The notes under the pieces: model-generated
What the model was told of the DNA's origin: nothing
The model's database searches: none
The model's input: the letters and a program-made list of their open reading frames with translations, nothing else
From: Lachnospiraceae bacterium
Lineage (GTDB): Bacteria; Bacillota; Clostridia; Lachnospirales; Lachnospiraceae
Direction: 5' to 3'
DNA: 64,000 bases
Assembly: GCA_017938285.1 (NCBI GenBank)
Contig: JAGBBW010000009.1
Span: forward strand, 1-64,000
Translations under genes and position numbers: made by a program
Part shown: positions 8,445 through 19,051 of the stretch, in pieces
Layout of the letters: each line of letters starts with the position of its first letter
How positions within the stretch are numbered: position 1 is the first letter of the stretch

Positions 8445-11400
8445 ACGCAGCCTCCTTCTTTCTCCACCAGTGCCGCAAATTCTTCTAAAAATTCTCTCAA
8501 CAGACCAAACATCCAGTCTGCCTCCGCTTTCGGCTTCATCGGTTTTTTCTTCGGTGGAAGCTTATAAATAATATACGGCTTTGCTTCCAGCACAAACTTC
8601 AGATAAGACTTTCTCTGCTCCAGAAAGTCCTGCAGCAAATTCATTTTCAGCTTTGCCTTTGGAAACAGCATCATGCGGATTTCTCCCTGGAACTGTTTCA
8701 GTTCGCTGATGTAAACATTATGACACATTGCCTTCAACAATGCAATCTGTAAAAGGCTGTCAAAAGCAGGCGGAATATCTCCATAACGGTCCACCAGTTC
8801 CTCCGACAAATCGCTCATATCTTCTTCGGAAGTAATGCACGCTACCCGCTTATACATATCCAGTTTCTGCACTTCATTCCTGATGTATGTTGCCGGAATA
8901 TAAGCATCCACGCCCATATCAATGACCGTCTCAAAGCTTTCCTCTTCGCTCATTCCGCCCTTTAAGTGCAGCACTGCCTCATTTAACATTTTACAGTACA
9001 AATCATAGCCAACTGCTTCCATGTGGCCGCTCTGCTCTGCCCCCAGTACATTCCCCGCTCCCCGGATTTCCAGATCACGCATGGCAATTTTAAACCCGGA
9101 ACCCAGCTCCGTAAACTGCCGGATGGCCTGCAGACGCTTTTCAGCCACTTCCTTTAACATCTTATCCCTCTTATACATAAGAAATGCATACGAGGTACGG
9201 TTGGAACGGCCCACTCTTCCCCTTAACTGATACAACTGGGACAGACCCATCCGGTCCGCATCATCAATAATCATGGTGTTGGCATTGGAAATATCCAGAC
9301 CTGTTTCAATAATTGTGGTGGAAATCAGGACATCTATTTCTCCATTAATAAACTCAAACATTATCTTTTCCAGCTGCCGTTCACTCATCTGGCCGTGGGC
9401 GTATGCAACTTCCGCATCCGGCACCAGTCTTGCCACCTGGTTCGCCACCTCTTCAATGCCATGAACCCGGTTATACACATAATACACCTGCCCGCCACGC
9501 ATAAGTTCACGGTGAATGGCTTCTTTAATAATTTCATCATTATGTTCCATGACAAACGTCTGGATAGGCAGACGGTCCACCGGAGGTTCCTCCAGTACCG
9601 ACATATCCCGGATTCCTGCCAGACTCATATGCAGCGTCCGTGGAATCGGAGTGGCGGTCAGCGTCAGTACATCAATGTTTTCCTTCAACTGCTTGATTTT
9701 TTCTTTGTGGGCAACACCAAACCGCTGTTCCTCGTCTACAATCAGCAGCCCCAGATTTTTAAATTTCACATCTGCCGAAAGAACACGGTGGGTACCAATC
9801 ACAATATCCACTTCTCCCTTTGCCAGTCCTTCCAGTACGGACTTCTGCTGGGCAGGAGTCCGGAACCGGGACAGCATGCCAATGTTCATTGGAAAATTCA
9901 TCATACGCCCCACAAACGTATTGTAATGCTGCTGCGCCAGAATCGTGGTCGGTACCAGCACTACTACCTGCTTTCCGTTTTCCACCGCCTTAAAGGCAGC
10001 ACGAATGGCAATCTCGGTTTTTCCATAGCCGACATCGCCGCAGATTAAACGGTCCATGATTTTTTTACTCTGCATATCCCGTTTTGTATCTTCTATCGCC
10101 CGAAGCTGGTCGTCCGTCTCCTCATACGGAAACAGTTCTTCAAACTCCCGCTGCCATACCGTATCCTTCTCAAAAGCAAAACCATTCTGCTCCTGGCGGT
10201 GGGCATACAGCCGTACCAGTTCTGCTGCCATATCCTTCACCGCAGATTTTACCCTCGTTTTGGTTTTCTTCCATTCCGTGGAATTCATTTTATTGAGTTT
10301 TGGTTTCTTTGCCGCATCCGCACTGGCATATTTCTGGATACGGTCCAAACCGGTAGTCGGAATATACAGAATGCCACCGTCACCGTACTCAATCTTTACA
10401 AAATCTTTGGTAACCTTTTCTACTTCGATTTTTTCAATACCACGGTAAATCCCCACACCCTGGTCCTCATGTACTACATAGTCACCATAGGTCAGGTCGT
10501 TAAAACTCTGGATTTTCTGCCCGCTGTATTCCTTCTTCTTCCGTTTTTTCTTCTTTTCCGCACCAAAAATATCACTTTCCGAAATCATGACAAATTTCAG
10601 TGCCGGATACTCAAAACCACGACGCAGATTTCCCTGAATCACCATGATTTCACTATTTTTTACCAGACGTTCTTTGTCATCACTAAAAAACGCCGGAAGC
10701 TCATATTCCCTCAAACTCTCTGCCAGTCTTGCCGCCCTTGTACCGGAAGAAGTCACCACAATGGTCCGGTAGCCTTTTTTCTTCCAGCCCGCCAGGTCCT
10801 TCACCAGCAGTTCAAAATTGGAATTATACGGGCTGACACTCTTTGCTGAAATATCATACTTTACCTTTGCTTTCAGCAGGTCAAAGCCGTAATCCAGCGT
10901 AGAAAGCAGGAGTACGGTACGTCCGTCCAGTCCGCCAAGCAGTGCCTGATAAGAAAAGATCACCTCGGCCTGGGATGGCAGAATGTATCCTTTTTCCAGA
11001 CGGCCGGTCATGCTTTCCCGGAATTCCAGTGCCGTTGTTTCTCCCTTTTCCGCAATATGCCCCGGCTCATCCAGTACAATCAGGGCATGTTCCTTAAAAT
11101 AATCCAGAAAAGATACCGTATTTTCACAAAAAAAGGTCACATAGGAATCTATTGCCGCATGTCCCGGACAGTATTCCAGATTTTCCAGAAATTCCTCCGT
11201 TGTCCGGCGGACCCGCATGGCCTCCTCGTTTTTTGCCTGGGCACGTAATGCTTCTTCGGTCCTCTTTGCTTCCTCTAACATTTTCTCCCGGCCCTTCTGT
11301 AAATCCGCCGCAGAAAAAATGTATTCTGCCGCCGGAAACAGGGTAATTTCCGGAATCCGTTCCACGGTACGCTGGCTGTCCACATCAAACACCCGGATGG

Positions 11401-11998
11401 TATCAATTTCATCCCCGAACAGTTCAATACGCACCGGTGCATCCTCCGTCAGCGGGAACACATCAATGATTCCGCCCCGGACCGCAAATTCTCCCGGAAG
11501 CGCCACCTGGTCCTGCCGCTCATAGCCAAGCGTCACCAGCCGCTTTACCAGCGCTTCCTCTTCTATCATGTCTGCCTCCGACAGAGACAAAATTTTCTTC
11601 CGGATATCCTCCAAAGGAAGCAGGCGGTCAATACAGCCATCGATACTGGCAATTACCGTCACCGGCTCTCCGGTCAGCAGCCGCTTCACCACTTTCAGAC
11701 GCTCTTTCACAATGGCATTCCCATGAATATCTGCATTGTAAAAAATAATATCCTTGGACGGATACCGCATGACTCCTGCATCATACAGACGGTACTCTTC
11801 ACAAAGCTCCTGTGCCCTTAAATCGCTGTAGGTCAGTATGAGCCGCACCGGAAAATGCTCCGACAGACCTGCAGTCAGATGGCACTTCTGGGAATCAATA
11901 CACCCCGTCACATGGGCTGTTTTTCCTCCCTTTAACAATGCCTGTTCCACCGCACAATATTCACTTATTTCCTTTAATGGTTCCAGATATGCTTTCAT
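8441..11998 (-). CDS. mfd: Transcription-repair coupling factor Mfd
   Basis: 1185 residues, close to the usual 1150-1180. The N-terminal UvrB-like module is followed by the RNA-polymerase-interacting CarD-like domain (GDYVVHEDQGVGIYRG) and a superfamily 2 translocase. The translocase has Walker A GDVGYGKTE, Walker B as DEEQRFGV, TATPIPRTLHMS, and motif VI QLRGRVGRS. Mfd removes RNA polymerase stalled at lesions and recruits UvrA. It lies 10 bases from pth upstream and overlaps the foldase gene downstream. Confidence 0.97.
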   Translation of the reverse strand: MKAYLEPLKEISEYCAVEQALLKGGKTAHVTGCIDSQKCHLTAGLSEHFPVRLILTYSDLRAQELCEEYRLYDAGVMRYPSKDIIFYNADIHGNAIVKERLKVVKRLLTGEPVTVIASIDGCIDRLLPLEDIRKKILSLSEADMIEEEALVKRLVTLGYERQDQVALPGEFAVRGGIIDVFPLTEDAPVRIELFGDEIDTIRVFDVDSQRTVERIPEITLFPAAEYIFSAADLQKGREKMLEEAKRTEEALRAQAKNEEAMRVRRTTEEFLENLEYCPGHAAIDSYVTFFCENTVSFLDYFKEHALIVLDEPGHIAEKGETTALEFRESMTGRLEKGYILPSQAEVIFSYQALLGGLDGRTVLLLSTLDYGFDLLKAKVKYDISAKSVSPYNSNFELLVKDLAGWKKKGYRTIVVTSSGTRAARLAESLREYELPAFFSDDKERLVKNSEIMVIQGNLRRGFEYPALKFVMISESDIFGAEKKKKRKKKEYSGQKIQSFNDLTYGDYVVHEDQGVGIYRGIEKIEVEKVTKDFVKIEYGDGGILYIPTTGLDRIQKYASADAAKKPKLNKMNSTEWKKTKTRVKSAVKDMAAELVRLYAHRQEQNGFAFEKDTVWQREFEELFPYEETDDQLRAIEDTKRDMQSKKIMDRLICGDVGYGKTEIAIRAAFKAVENGKQVVVLVPTTILAQQHYNTFVGRMMNFPMNIGMLSRFRTPAQQKSVLEGLAKGEVDIVIGTHRVLSADVKFKNLGLLIVDEEQRFGVAHKEKIKQLKENIDVLTLTATPIPRTLHMSLAGIRDMSVLEEPPVDRLPIQTFVMEHNDEIIKEAIHRELMRGGQVYYVYNRVHGIEEVANQVARLVPDAEVAYAHGQMSERQLEKIMFEFINGEIDVLISTTIIETGLDISNANTMIIDDADRMGLSQLYQLRGRVGRSNRTSYAFLMYKRDKMLKEVAEKRLQAIRQFTELGSGFKIAMRDLEIRGAGNVLGAEQSGHMEAVGYDLYCKMLNEAVLHLKGGMSEEESFETVIDMGVDAYIPATYIRNEVQKLDMYKRVACITSEEDMSDLSEELVDRYGDIPPAFDSLLQIALLKAMCHNVYISELKQFQGEIRMMLFPKAKLKMNLLQDFLEQRKSYLKFVLEAKPYIIYKLPPKKKPMKPKAEADWMFGLLREFLEEFAALVEKEGGCV

Positions 11999-12008
11999 AT
12001 TTAACCTC

Positions 12009-12575
12009 TTATTTCTTTCGATTAAACAGGTTCATTGCAGCAGACAGTTCCTCTGCCACAAACATCTCACATGCTCTGGCGGCATCTGCCAGAGCATCCC
12101 GCATAAGCGGTTCTTCTTCTGCTGAAAATCTTCCCAGTACATAATCCTTTAAATCCCAGTCCGCCGGCTTTTCACCCACGCCGATACGTACTCTGGCAAA
12201 CTGTTCCGTACCAAGATGTGCAATGATATTTTTGATTCCGTTATGGCCGCCGGCACTTCCTTTTTCCCGGATTCTTAACTGCCCCGATGCCAGACTGATG
12301 TCATCATAACATACAATCATGTCTTCCGGACCGGCTTTATAAAAGTCCAGCACCTCCCGTACACTTTCCCCACTTAAATTCATATATGTCTGTGGCTTCA
12401 CCAAAATGACTTTTTCCCCACCAATCATTCCTTTGCCACACAATGCCTTATGCTTTTTCTCACTGACACTGATGCGGTGGTCATCCGCCAGTCTGGTGAT
12501 GGCATCAAAACCAATATTATGCCTTGTCCCCACATACTGCGCTGTAGGATTTCCTAAACCTATAATAAATTTCAT
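12009..12575 (-). CDS. pth: Peptidyl-tRNA hydrolase
   Basis: A 188-residue bacterial Pth, which cleaves peptides from tRNA dropped by stalled ribosomes. It starts MKFIIGLGNPTAQYVGTRHN, which holds the substrate-binding Asn and the catalytic His. Other marks are KPQTYMNLSGESV, DDISLASGQLRIREKGSAGG and HNGIKNII. An AAGGAG site precedes the ATG. pth next to mfd is a common Firmicutes order. Confidence 0.97.
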   Translation of the reverse strand: MKFIIGLGNPTAQYVGTRHNIGFDAITRLADDHRISVSEKKHKALCGKGMIGGEKVILVKPQTYMNLSGESVREVLDFYKAGPEDMIVCYDDISLASGQLRIREKGSAGGHNGIKNIIAHLGTEQFARVRIGVGEKPADWDLKDYVLGRFSAEEEPLMRDALADAARACEMFVAEELSAAMNLFNRKK

Positions 12576-12592
12576 TTCCCCGTTTCTCCTTT

Positions 12593-14125
12593 TTATTCCC
12601 GGCGTTTAACCCTTTTTGTATTTCCCTGTCCATCAAAATATACAACTCCAGGTTCCAGTTCCTTATCCCTGCATTTATAATAGAACAATTCCGATAACGT
12701 CACCAGCTCATATCCCTGCTCTTTCAGATATGGCAGCAAAAGTTCCACAGCACCATAACTGTTTTCATAAATCGAATGCAGCAGCACAATACTCCCATCA
12801 TCAAAATAGGAAGAATTGAGCAGGCGTTCAAATATAATCCGGTCACCATTTTCTGTATTTTTATCTGCATAATCCACACTGTCCATATCCCAGTTCACTA
12901 CCAGCATCGGCACTTTTCCTGTCTTTCCGGCAGAACCACCAGGAAACCGGATATATTCCGGTGCATAGCCGCAGGCCTTTGCCAGCACCAGATTTGTACG
13001 GTTCACTTCTGTCCACAATTCTTCTGCTGACACTACATCAAAATTCAGCTCATGGGAATACGTATGACTGGCAACTTCATGCCCTGCTGCATATAATTTA
13101 CCCGGCATTTCCGGATACCATTCCTCTGCCCGGTGTCCCAGAAAGAAAAAAGTTGCTTTTGCATCATAGCTTTCTAACAAGGTAATCAGCTTTTCTTCTA
13201 TTTTAGAATACGGACCATCATCAAACGTCAGTGCAATCATTTTTGCCTCAGGGTCCAGTTCCCGGATGGCGTGGCCATTCGGACTTCCATCCAGCTTATT
13301 GTAGAAAAACGCCTCTGCTTCCGAAAGTTCCACTTCATAGCAAAAAGGAGCGTGGCTGTTTTCTGTCAATGTATTTTCGTCAAAATAAAATACCAGGGAA
13401 TCCTCCGTCATATAAAACTGTTCATAATCCTCCACCTGGTACAGTTCTTCATACGTTACAAAAGAAGAACCTGCCTCTTCCGGAAAACGCTGCCGTACCT
13501 CTGTCTGAAGACGTTCTTTTATAATGGCAAAGTACGTTTCCTTCATCATTTTGCTGCCGGTCACCTGCTGTTGTGTTTCCCTGTTATACACCAGCGGAAG
13601 CAGTTTCTCTCCCTGCTGGAATACTACAGAAAAATATATTCCAGTCTCATAGCTGATATAACAAACCGGGACTTCCTCCCCAAAAAACTTTGCCGCCTGA
13701 TACCGGATTTCTTCATCTATAGCTTCCTGTCCCGTCAGTGCAAGTGCAGTCACCTGTTCCGGTACATTCTCTTTCTCTGGTGTTTTCTCCGGCGTTTTTT
13801 CCGATACGTTTTCTGGTTCTCTGCTTTCCCCGGAATCGAAAGACTCTTCTGCCGTCCCGGTTTGTTCCGGTCTTTGGGTCACGGGAATGTTTTCTGTTCC
13901 TTCTGCTTTATCTGTACCAGCACCAGCAACCGGTGCCGGTGTTACAACCAACGGCCGCACGGTCTCCGTCTGATTCCGGTTCTTCCACTCATAGAAACTG
14001 TTATATCCCTGCAGTCGCAGCGCATAAACCGCAATTAATAACAGCAGCAAAAGAATCCATGTCACTAATAACATATAAATGGCAACCGTAATTGCTTTTT
14101 TTCCTCTTTTTTCTGAATTACTCAT
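12593..14125 (-). CDS. Membrane-anchored polysaccharide deacetylase (NodB family)
   Basis: 510 residues: an N-terminal membrane helix (about 11-36), a Thr/Pro/Glu-rich spacer (about 55-125), a region like the DUF3298 part of PdaC (about 130-275), and a C-terminal NodB domain. The deacetylase motifs are complete: TFDDGP with Asp302/Asp303 and SHTYSH with His354/His358, which bind the metal, then RFPGGSAG. It probably removes acetyl groups from peptidoglycan or a related glycan outside the cell, which commonly reduces lysozyme sensitivity. It ends 17 bases before pth starts and may be co-transcribed with pth and mfd. Confidence 0.85.
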   Translation of the reverse strand: MSNSEKRGKKAITVAIYMLLVTWILLLLLLIAVYALRLQGYNSFYEWKNRNQTETVRPLVVTPAPVAGAGTDKAEGTENIPVTQRPEQTGTAEESFDSGESREPENVSEKTPEKTPEKENVPEQVTALALTGQEAIDEEIRYQAAKFFGEEVPVCYISYETGIYFSVVFQQGEKLLPLVYNRETQQQVTGSKMMKETYFAIIKERLQTEVRQRFPEEAGSSFVTYEELYQVEDYEQFYMTEDSLVFYFDENTLTENSHAPFCYEVELSEAEAFFYNKLDGSPNGHAIRELDPEAKMIALTFDDGPYSKIEEKLITLLESYDAKATFFFLGHRAEEWYPEMPGKLYAAGHEVASHTYSHELNFDVVSAEELWTEVNRTNLVLAKACGYAPEYIRFPGGSAGKTGKVPMLVVNWDMDSVDYADKNTENGDRIIFERLLNSSYFDDGSIVLLHSIYENSYGAVELLLPYLKEQGYELVTLSELFYYKCRDKELEPGVVYFDGQGNTKRVKRRE

Positions 14126-14244
14126 TTATCTCCTTCTGGTTTACCCTGTCGGTAACATTATCGTTACTCTGATTGCTATAATTCGACACTTATATCATCA
14201 TATACCAAACCTGTCATTTTCTCAAGTGGAAAAAGGTGAAAAGA

Positions 14245-14289
14245 AAAAAGAGCGGTCACTGACCCGTTTGATCTGTGACCGCTCTTTTT
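14245..14289 (-). terminator. Terminator downstream of spoVG
   Basis: A near-perfect 15-bp stem, AAAAAGAGCGGTCAC with GTGACCGCTCTTTTT, followed by T-rich sequence on both strands. It lies just after the spoVG stop, in the gap before the deacetylase gene; the rest of that gap shows nothing else clear. Confidence 0.9.
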
Positions 14290-14310
14290 ATTCCTTTCAT
14301 ACAATAACTG

Positions 14311-14592
14311 CTATTCGCCATCCTCCATGCTGTTTTCTTCCAAAGCTCTTTCATAGTGCTCCAGAATCACCTGCTGGATTCTGTCCCTTGTGGAAGAATT
14401 GATTGGATGTGCAATGTCCCGATACTCCCCTTCTCCAGTTTTTCTGCTTGGCATTGCAATGAAAAGCCCCTTATCACCGTCAATTACTTTAATGTCGTGG
14501 ACTACAAATTCATTATCAAGAGTAATGGAAACAACCGCCTTCATTTTTCCTTCTTTTGCTACCTGACGTATTCTGACATCTGTAATCTGCAC
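14311..14592 (-). CDS. spoVG: Septation/sporulation regulator SpoVG
   Basis: A 93-residue SpoVG, an RNA/DNA-binding regulator of sporulation, cell division and surface polymers in Firmicutes. The family hallmarks are present: [19 protein letters not shown], then [11 protein letters not shown], and [20 protein letters not shown]. The start codon is GTG at 14592, with AAAGGGG about 9 bases upstream. It is flanked by its own terminator and a hairpin-rich upstream gap, so it appears to be transcribed alone. Confidence 0.96.
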   Translation of the reverse strand: MQITDVRIRQVAKEGKMKAVVSITLDNEFVVHDIKVIDGDKGLFIAMPSRKTGEGEYRDIAHPINSSTRDRIQQVILEHYERALEENSMEDGE

Positions 14593-14666
14593 CTGCGTAA
14601 CCCCTTTCTCGTAAATGTAGGGAGGAATTATGGTAAACCCGGAATATGTATTTAAGCTGTTTTTTC

Positions 14667-14972
14667 AAGACACTCTCTAAACTATAGTAATTTATAGTGT
14701 CTTATGAAACAATCAGACCGGAATGTTCCCAACATCTTTTTGTTGGGAATGCCTGATGTCATGACCAGACAGAGAAGCCTGCTTCTTCTGGATGGTTGTG
14801 ACATCAGTGAGTTTTCAGCGGTACTGCCGCTGAAAATTCCGGGCGTTGCTTGTCAAAAGACCCTGAAACCATACTATCTTTTAGCAACACGCTTTCAAAT
14901 CAACTCAATTCTCAACTGCTTCCAGCTCCCCCATCGGCATGCCCCTTCCCCTTCTTACATCAGGGAAAGGGG
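14667..14972. other. Hairpin-rich intergenic region, candidate structured RNA
   Basis: The 389-base gap between spoVG and glgD holds no convincing gene but has consecutive inverted repeats. They are AAGACACT/AGTGTCTT (14667-14703), TTCCCAACA/TGTTGGGAA (14726-14749), a nested hairpin closed by GATGTCA/TGACATC (14755-14805), TTTTCAGCGG/CCGCTGAAAA (14812-14836), GCGTTGCT pairing with AGCAACACGC (14843-14892), and CCCCTTCCC/GGGAAAGGGG (14942-14972). No stem has a clear T-run, so these are not a row of simple terminators. It could be a noncoding RNA, a small non-autonomous repeat element, or the glgD 3' region combined with the spoVG promoter region. Confidence 0.4.
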
Positions 14973-14981
14973 TAACCCCTC

Positions 14982-16103
14982 CTACAATTCGTATCTTGCT
15001 TCTTTTTCAAGTACGATCTTAACTTCACCCGGTTCACCGATATACTGGGTATTCGGCTTAATCGAATCGCGGCTTTCCACAATACAGTTCTCAATTACCA
15101 CATTATCACCAATGTGTACATCATTTAAAATAATACTGTTCTTAATGGTAACGTTGTTTCCAACATATACCTTCTTAAACAGAATAGAATTCTCTACTGT
15201 ACCATTTAAAATACATCCACTGGAAACCAGACTGTTCTTTACAACAGAACCCGGGTTGTACTTTGCTGGCGGACAGTCATCAATCTTGGAATATACATCC
15301 GGATATTCCTTGAAGAAGTAATTCCGAATGCCCTTGTCCAGGAAGTCCATGTTGGTGCTGTAGTAAGCATCTACGGTGGAAATATTGCTCCAGTAGTCAT
15401 CCATTTCGTACGCATAAATCTTCTTGATATTCTTATAACGGATCAGGATGTCCTTAACCAGGTCATGGCGGCCTTCCTTATCTGCTTCTTCAATCAGTTC
15501 GATTAATAATCTTCTGCGGATAATATAAATACCGGTGGAGATGGTATTGGATTTGGAAACTAACGGCTTTTCTTCAAACTCTGTGATTCTGCCGTCTTCA
15601 TCCACAGCAACTACACCAAAACGGGTTGCATCTTCTTCCGGCTCCAGCACCTTGGTTACCACCGTAATATCTGCCTTCTTTTCCACATGGTACTCTAATA
15701 CCTTATTATAATCCAGCTTGTATACACAGTCACCGGATGCGATAACTACATATGGCTCATGGCTGTTCTTTAAAAAGCTTAAATTCTGTGCAATGGCATC
15801 TGCCGTACCACGATACCAGAAACCATTGTCCTTGGTAACCGTTGGAGTGAATACAAACAGACCTCCCTGCTTTCTGCCGAAATCCCACCACTTGGAGGAG
15901 CTTAAATGCTCATTTAAGGAACGGGAATTAAACTGGGTCAGCACTGCCACCTTCTGTACGTGGGAGTTGGACATGCTGCTCAGAGCGAAGTCAATGGCAC
16001 GATAGCTTCCTGCAATCGGCATAGCCGCAACTGCACGCTTGTTGGAAAGCTCCTGCATTTTTACATTATTACCGCCTGCTAAAATAATACCTATTGCTCT
16101 CAT
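14982..16103 (-). CDS. glgD: Glucose-1-phosphate adenylyltransferase, GlgD subunit
   Basis: A 373-residue nucleotidyltransferase ([18 protein letters not shown]) with C-terminal left-handed beta-helix repeats ([19 protein letters not shown]). It is the non-catalytic or regulatory partner of GlgC in Firmicutes glycogen synthesis. The glucose-phosphate loop lacks the full GGQGSRL signature seen in GlgC, as is usual for GlgD. It overlaps glgC by 4 bases, so the two subunits are coupled. Confidence 0.95.
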   Translation of the reverse strand: MRAIGIILAGGNNVKMQELSNKRAVAAMPIAGSYRAIDFALSSMSNSHVQKVAVLTQFNSRSLNEHLSSSKWWDFGRKQGGLFVFTPTVTKDNGFWYRGTADAIAQNLSFLKNSHEPYVVIASGDCVYKLDYNKVLEYHVEKKADITVVTKVLEPEEDATRFGVVAVDEDGRITEFEEKPLVSKSNTISTGIYIIRRRLLIELIEEADKEGRHDLVKDILIRYKNIKKIYAYEMDDYWSNISTVDAYYSTNMDFLDKGIRNYFFKEYPDVYSKIDDCPPAKYNPGSVVKNSLVSSGCILNGTVENSILFKKVYVGNNVTIKNSIILNDVHIGDNVVIENCIVESRDSIKPNTQYIGEPGEVKIVLEKEARYEL

Positions 16104-17374
16104 CTGCCATCACCTACCTTAATAATATTCTGACCGGATTCCAATAATCCTCTTGGATAATCATCCAGTGTAGTGCCGCCGGAAATAGCGACATTCTTAC
16201 CAATACGAACCTTATTTGGAACTACGGAATTTTCTGCAACGGTTACCATGCCGCCGCTGTAAATATCCGGTTTCCATTCATTTGGAAGTTCTTCACCAAT
16301 ACCAAGCTCACACTCAGAACCAATCACACAGTTTTCTGCAATGATGGACTTGTTAATCACGGTATGATGTCCTATCTCCGTACCCTTCATAATGATGGAA
16401 TCACGCACAATCGTGCCTTCTCCAATCGTTACGCCAGGTCCGATAATGGAATTGTAAACTTCTCCATAAATTTCCGTACCTTCACCGATAATGGCACGTT
16501 CGATTACTGCTTCCGGTGCAATATACTGTGGCGGAATCACATCAGCCTTGGTATAAATCTTCCAGAATTCTTCATATAAGTTGAACTCCGGAATCAGGTC
16601 GATAAGTTCCATATTGGACTCCCAATAGGAAGATAATGTACCAACGTCCTTCCAGTAGCCATTGAACTCATAAGCGAATACCCTGTCGCCTCTCTTATGG
16701 CAGTATGGAATAATATGTTTACCAAAGTCACAGCCCGGCTGCTCGGAAAGAGTAATCAGGGCTTCTCTTAATACCTTCCAGGAGAAGATGTAGATACCCA
16801 TGGAAGCCAGGTTGCTGCGTGGGTTCTTTGGCTTTTCCTCGAAGTCCACGATTCTTCTGGTATCATCTGTAATAACAATACCGAAACGATGGGCTTCTTC
16901 CATAGGAACCGGAATGGTAGCCATGGTAATGTCTGCCTTGTTTGCCTTGTGGAAATCTAACATTACCTCATAGTCCATCTTGTAAATGTGGTCGCCGCCA
17001 AGAATCAGAACATACTCCGGATTGAACTGCTCCATATACTTTAAGTTCTGGTAAATAGCATTGGCCGTACCGGTATACCATTCGCTGTTCGTGCTCTTCT
17101 CATACGGAGGGAGTACGGAAACACCACCAACATTTCTGTCTAAATCCCACGGAATACCAATACCAATATGTGTATTCAGTCGTAATGGCTGATACTGTGT
17201 CAATACACCTACGGTATCAACACCGGAATTAATACAATTGCTTAACGGAAAGTCAATAATACGGTACTTTCCACCAAAAGTTACTGCCGGTTTCGCAATC
17301 GAGGAAGTTAAAACACCAAGACGCGAACCTTGTCCGCCTGCTAACAGCATGGCAATCATCTCTTTTTTAATCAC
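16100..17374 (-). CDS. glgC: Glucose-1-phosphate adenylyltransferase, GlgC subunit
   Basis: It makes ADP-glucose from ATP and glucose 1-phosphate, the committed step of glycogen synthesis. The catalytic signature is [14 protein letters not shown] near the N terminus, followed by [15 protein letters not shown] and FEEKPKNP. The C terminus is a hexapeptide-repeat beta-helix. The start is GTG at 17374 behind GGAGGATAATC, giving 424 residues; the open frame extends 9 codons further without a better site. A strong promoter lies upstream at 17428-17456. No glgA, glgB or glgP lies in the window. Confidence 0.96.
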   Translation of the reverse strand: MIKKEMIAMLLAGGQGSRLGVLTSSIAKPAVTFGGKYRIIDFPLSNCINSGVDTVGVLTQYQPLRLNTHIGIGIPWDLDRNVGGVSVLPPYEKSTNSEWYTGTANAIYQNLKYMEQFNPEYVLILGGDHIYKMDYEVMLDFHKANKADITMATIPVPMEEAHRFGIVITDDTRRIVDFEEKPKNPRSNLASMGIYIFSWKVLREALITLSEQPGCDFGKHIIPYCHKRGDRVFAYEFNGYWKDVGTLSSYWESNMELIDLIPEFNLYEEFWKIYTKADVIPPQYIAPEAVIERAIIGEGTEIYGEVYNSIIGPGVTIGEGTIVRDSIIMKGTEIGHHTVINKSIIAENCVIGSECELGIGEELPNEWKPDIYSGGMVTVAENSVVPNKVRIGKNVAISGGTTLDDYPRGLLESGQNIIKVGDGR

Positions 17375-17427
17375 GATTATCCTCCATTCTTCAAAGCGCA
17401 AACGCTGTATTATTGATTTATAATTCT

Positions 17428-17456
17428 ATTATAACATTTTTTTTTGCTATTGTGAA
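17428..17456 (-). promoter_or_regulatory. Promoter of glgC-glgD
   Basis: On the minus strand TTCACA (17451-17456) and TATAAT (17428-17433) are 17 bases apart, in very AT-rich sequence. The leader to the GTG start is about 45 bases. Confidence 0.75.
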
Positions 17457-17581
17457 TATTTTTTACAAAATTCTTTTCGAAAAATTCTTATTTTTATTCA
17501 CTTTTACCAAACGTTTTCTTTTTGTCTAAAAATTGGATATAAAAACACCTTCTTCTACTTATTATTATAGAGAAAGATTCT

Positions 17582-17609
17582 TTGCATTTTTACGAAAATG
17601 CGCTATACT
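17582..17609 (+). promoter_or_regulatory. Promoter of murC
   Basis: TTGCAT (17582-17587) and TATACT (17604-17609) are 16 bases apart and lie about 30 bases before the murC start. Confidence 0.65.
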
Positions 17610-17640
17610 GTGATAAACAAATATAAAAGGAAGTGACTCC

Positions 17641-19050
17641 ATGTACAAAATTGATTTTAACACCCCTATCCACATTCATTTTATTGGAATCGGCGGTATC
17701 AGCATGAGCGGCCTTGCCAAACTTTTAAAGAGCCGTGGTTTTACCATCTCCGGTTCCGACTGGCACGAAAGCGACCTGACAAGAGAACTGGAAACCCTGG
17801 GCATCCATGTTTCCATCGGCCAGCACGCAGAAAACATTACAAAGGATATGGACCTTGTGGTATATACCGCTGCCGTCCAGGAAAACAACGAAGAATACTG
17901 TGCCGCCAGGGCTCTTGGCATCTCCCTTATGCCGCGCTCTGTCCTGCTTGGTCAGATAATGAAGCAGTATCCGCATGCTGCCGGCATCGCCGGAACCCAT
18001 GGAAAAACCACAACCACGTCCCTGTTGTCCGTCCTTCTCTTAGCCGGAGAACTGGACCCGACCATTACCGTGGGTGGTGTTCTGGATGTTATCGGCGGCA
18101 ACCTGCGCATTGGACAGTCCGGTTATTTTGTGGCAGAAGCCTGTGAGTATACCAACACCTTTCTTTCCCTTTTCCCAACCGATGTTATCATATTAAATAT
18201 AGAAGAAGACCATTTGGACTTCTTCAAAGACCTGGAAGACATCCGCTGCTCCTTTGCAAAATATGCTGCACTGGTTCCGGCAGAAGGTACGGCTTATGTC
18301 AATGCAGAAATTGAAGATTACCAGACCCTGTTTGCCAATGCCTGCTGTACTATTGCCAGCTACGGCATCCTGGACGGTACCACCAGCCTGTCCACTCCAT
18401 CCACACCATATACTTATGCGGCTGCCAATGTAATTTATGACAATCATGGCTGCGGTTCTTTTGATTTTATTGCAGAAGGACGCTTTCTTGGCCGGATTGA
18501 ACTGGGACTTATCGGCCGCCACAATGTTTCCAACGCCCTGCCGGCCATTGCCCTTGCTTTAAAATATGGTGTTTCCATGGAAACCATCCAGAAAGTCCTG
18601 CCGGACTTTCATGGCACCAGACGCCGTTTTGAGTACAAAGGAACCTGGAACGGTGTCCGTATTTATGACGATTACGCACACCATCCAACAGAAATCCGTG
18701 CCACCCTGTCCTCTGCGGCAGGCTGCGGCCAGACCCGTACGGTAACCGTATTCCAGCCACATACCTATACCCGTACCAAAGCCCTGCTTCCGGAGTTTGC
18801 AGAAGCCCTGGCGTTGTCTGATGTTGTTGTTCTGGCAAAAATTTATGCCGCCCGGGAAACCGATACCCTTGGTGTTTCTTCCAGCCTTCTCGCAGAAGAA
18901 ATTTCAAAAAAAGGTAAAGAGGTTTACTGTTTTGAAACTTTTTCGGAAATTCAAAATTTTTTATTGCAGTTTTGTTCCGTGGGAGATTTGTTGATAACTA
19001 TGGGTGCGGGTGACATCGTAAATGTAGCTGAAAATCTGCTTGGCAAATAA
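17641..19050 (+). CDS. murC: UDP-N-acetylmuramate--L-alanine ligase
   Basis: 469 residues. MurC adds the first amino acid, L-alanine, to UDP-MurNAc in the cytoplasm. The N-terminal Rossmann part reads HFIGIGGISMSGLAKLL, the ATP loop is GTHGKTTTTSLL, the central domain has HNVSNALPAIALAL, and the C-terminal domain has YDDYAHHPTEI. Length and motifs are normal. The start follows AAAGGAAG. It appears to be a single gene with its own promoter, followed by the DnaA-box region. Confidence 0.97.
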   Translation: MYKIDFNTPIHIHFIGIGGISMSGLAKLLKSRGFTISGSDWHESDLTRELETLGIHVSIGQHAENITKDMDLVVYTAAVQENNEEYCAARALGISLMPRSVLLGQIMKQYPHAAGIAGTHGKTTTTSLLSVLLLAGELDPTITVGGVLDVIGGNLRIGQSGYFVAEACEYTNTFLSLFPTDVIILNIEEDHLDFFKDLEDIRCSFAKYAALVPAEGTAYVNAEIEDYQTLFANACCTIASYGILDGTTSLSTPSTPYTYAAANVIYDNHGCGSFDFIAEGRFLGRIELGLIGRHNVSNALPAIALALKYGVSMETIQKVLPDFHGTRRRFEYKGTWNGVRIYDDYAHHPTEIRATLSSAAGCGQTRTVTVFQPHTYTRTKALLPEFAEALALSDVVVLAKIYAARETDTLGVSSSLLAEEISKKGKEVYCFETFSEIQNFLLQFCSVGDLLITMGAGDIVNVAENLLGK

Positions 19051-19051
19051 C

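Noticed and set aside
14704..15321. A 205-aa open frame on the plus strand between spoVG and glgD
   Set aside because: It lies two thirds over glgD in antisense, has no ribosome site, and its first part runs through the hairpins. Treated as a shadow.
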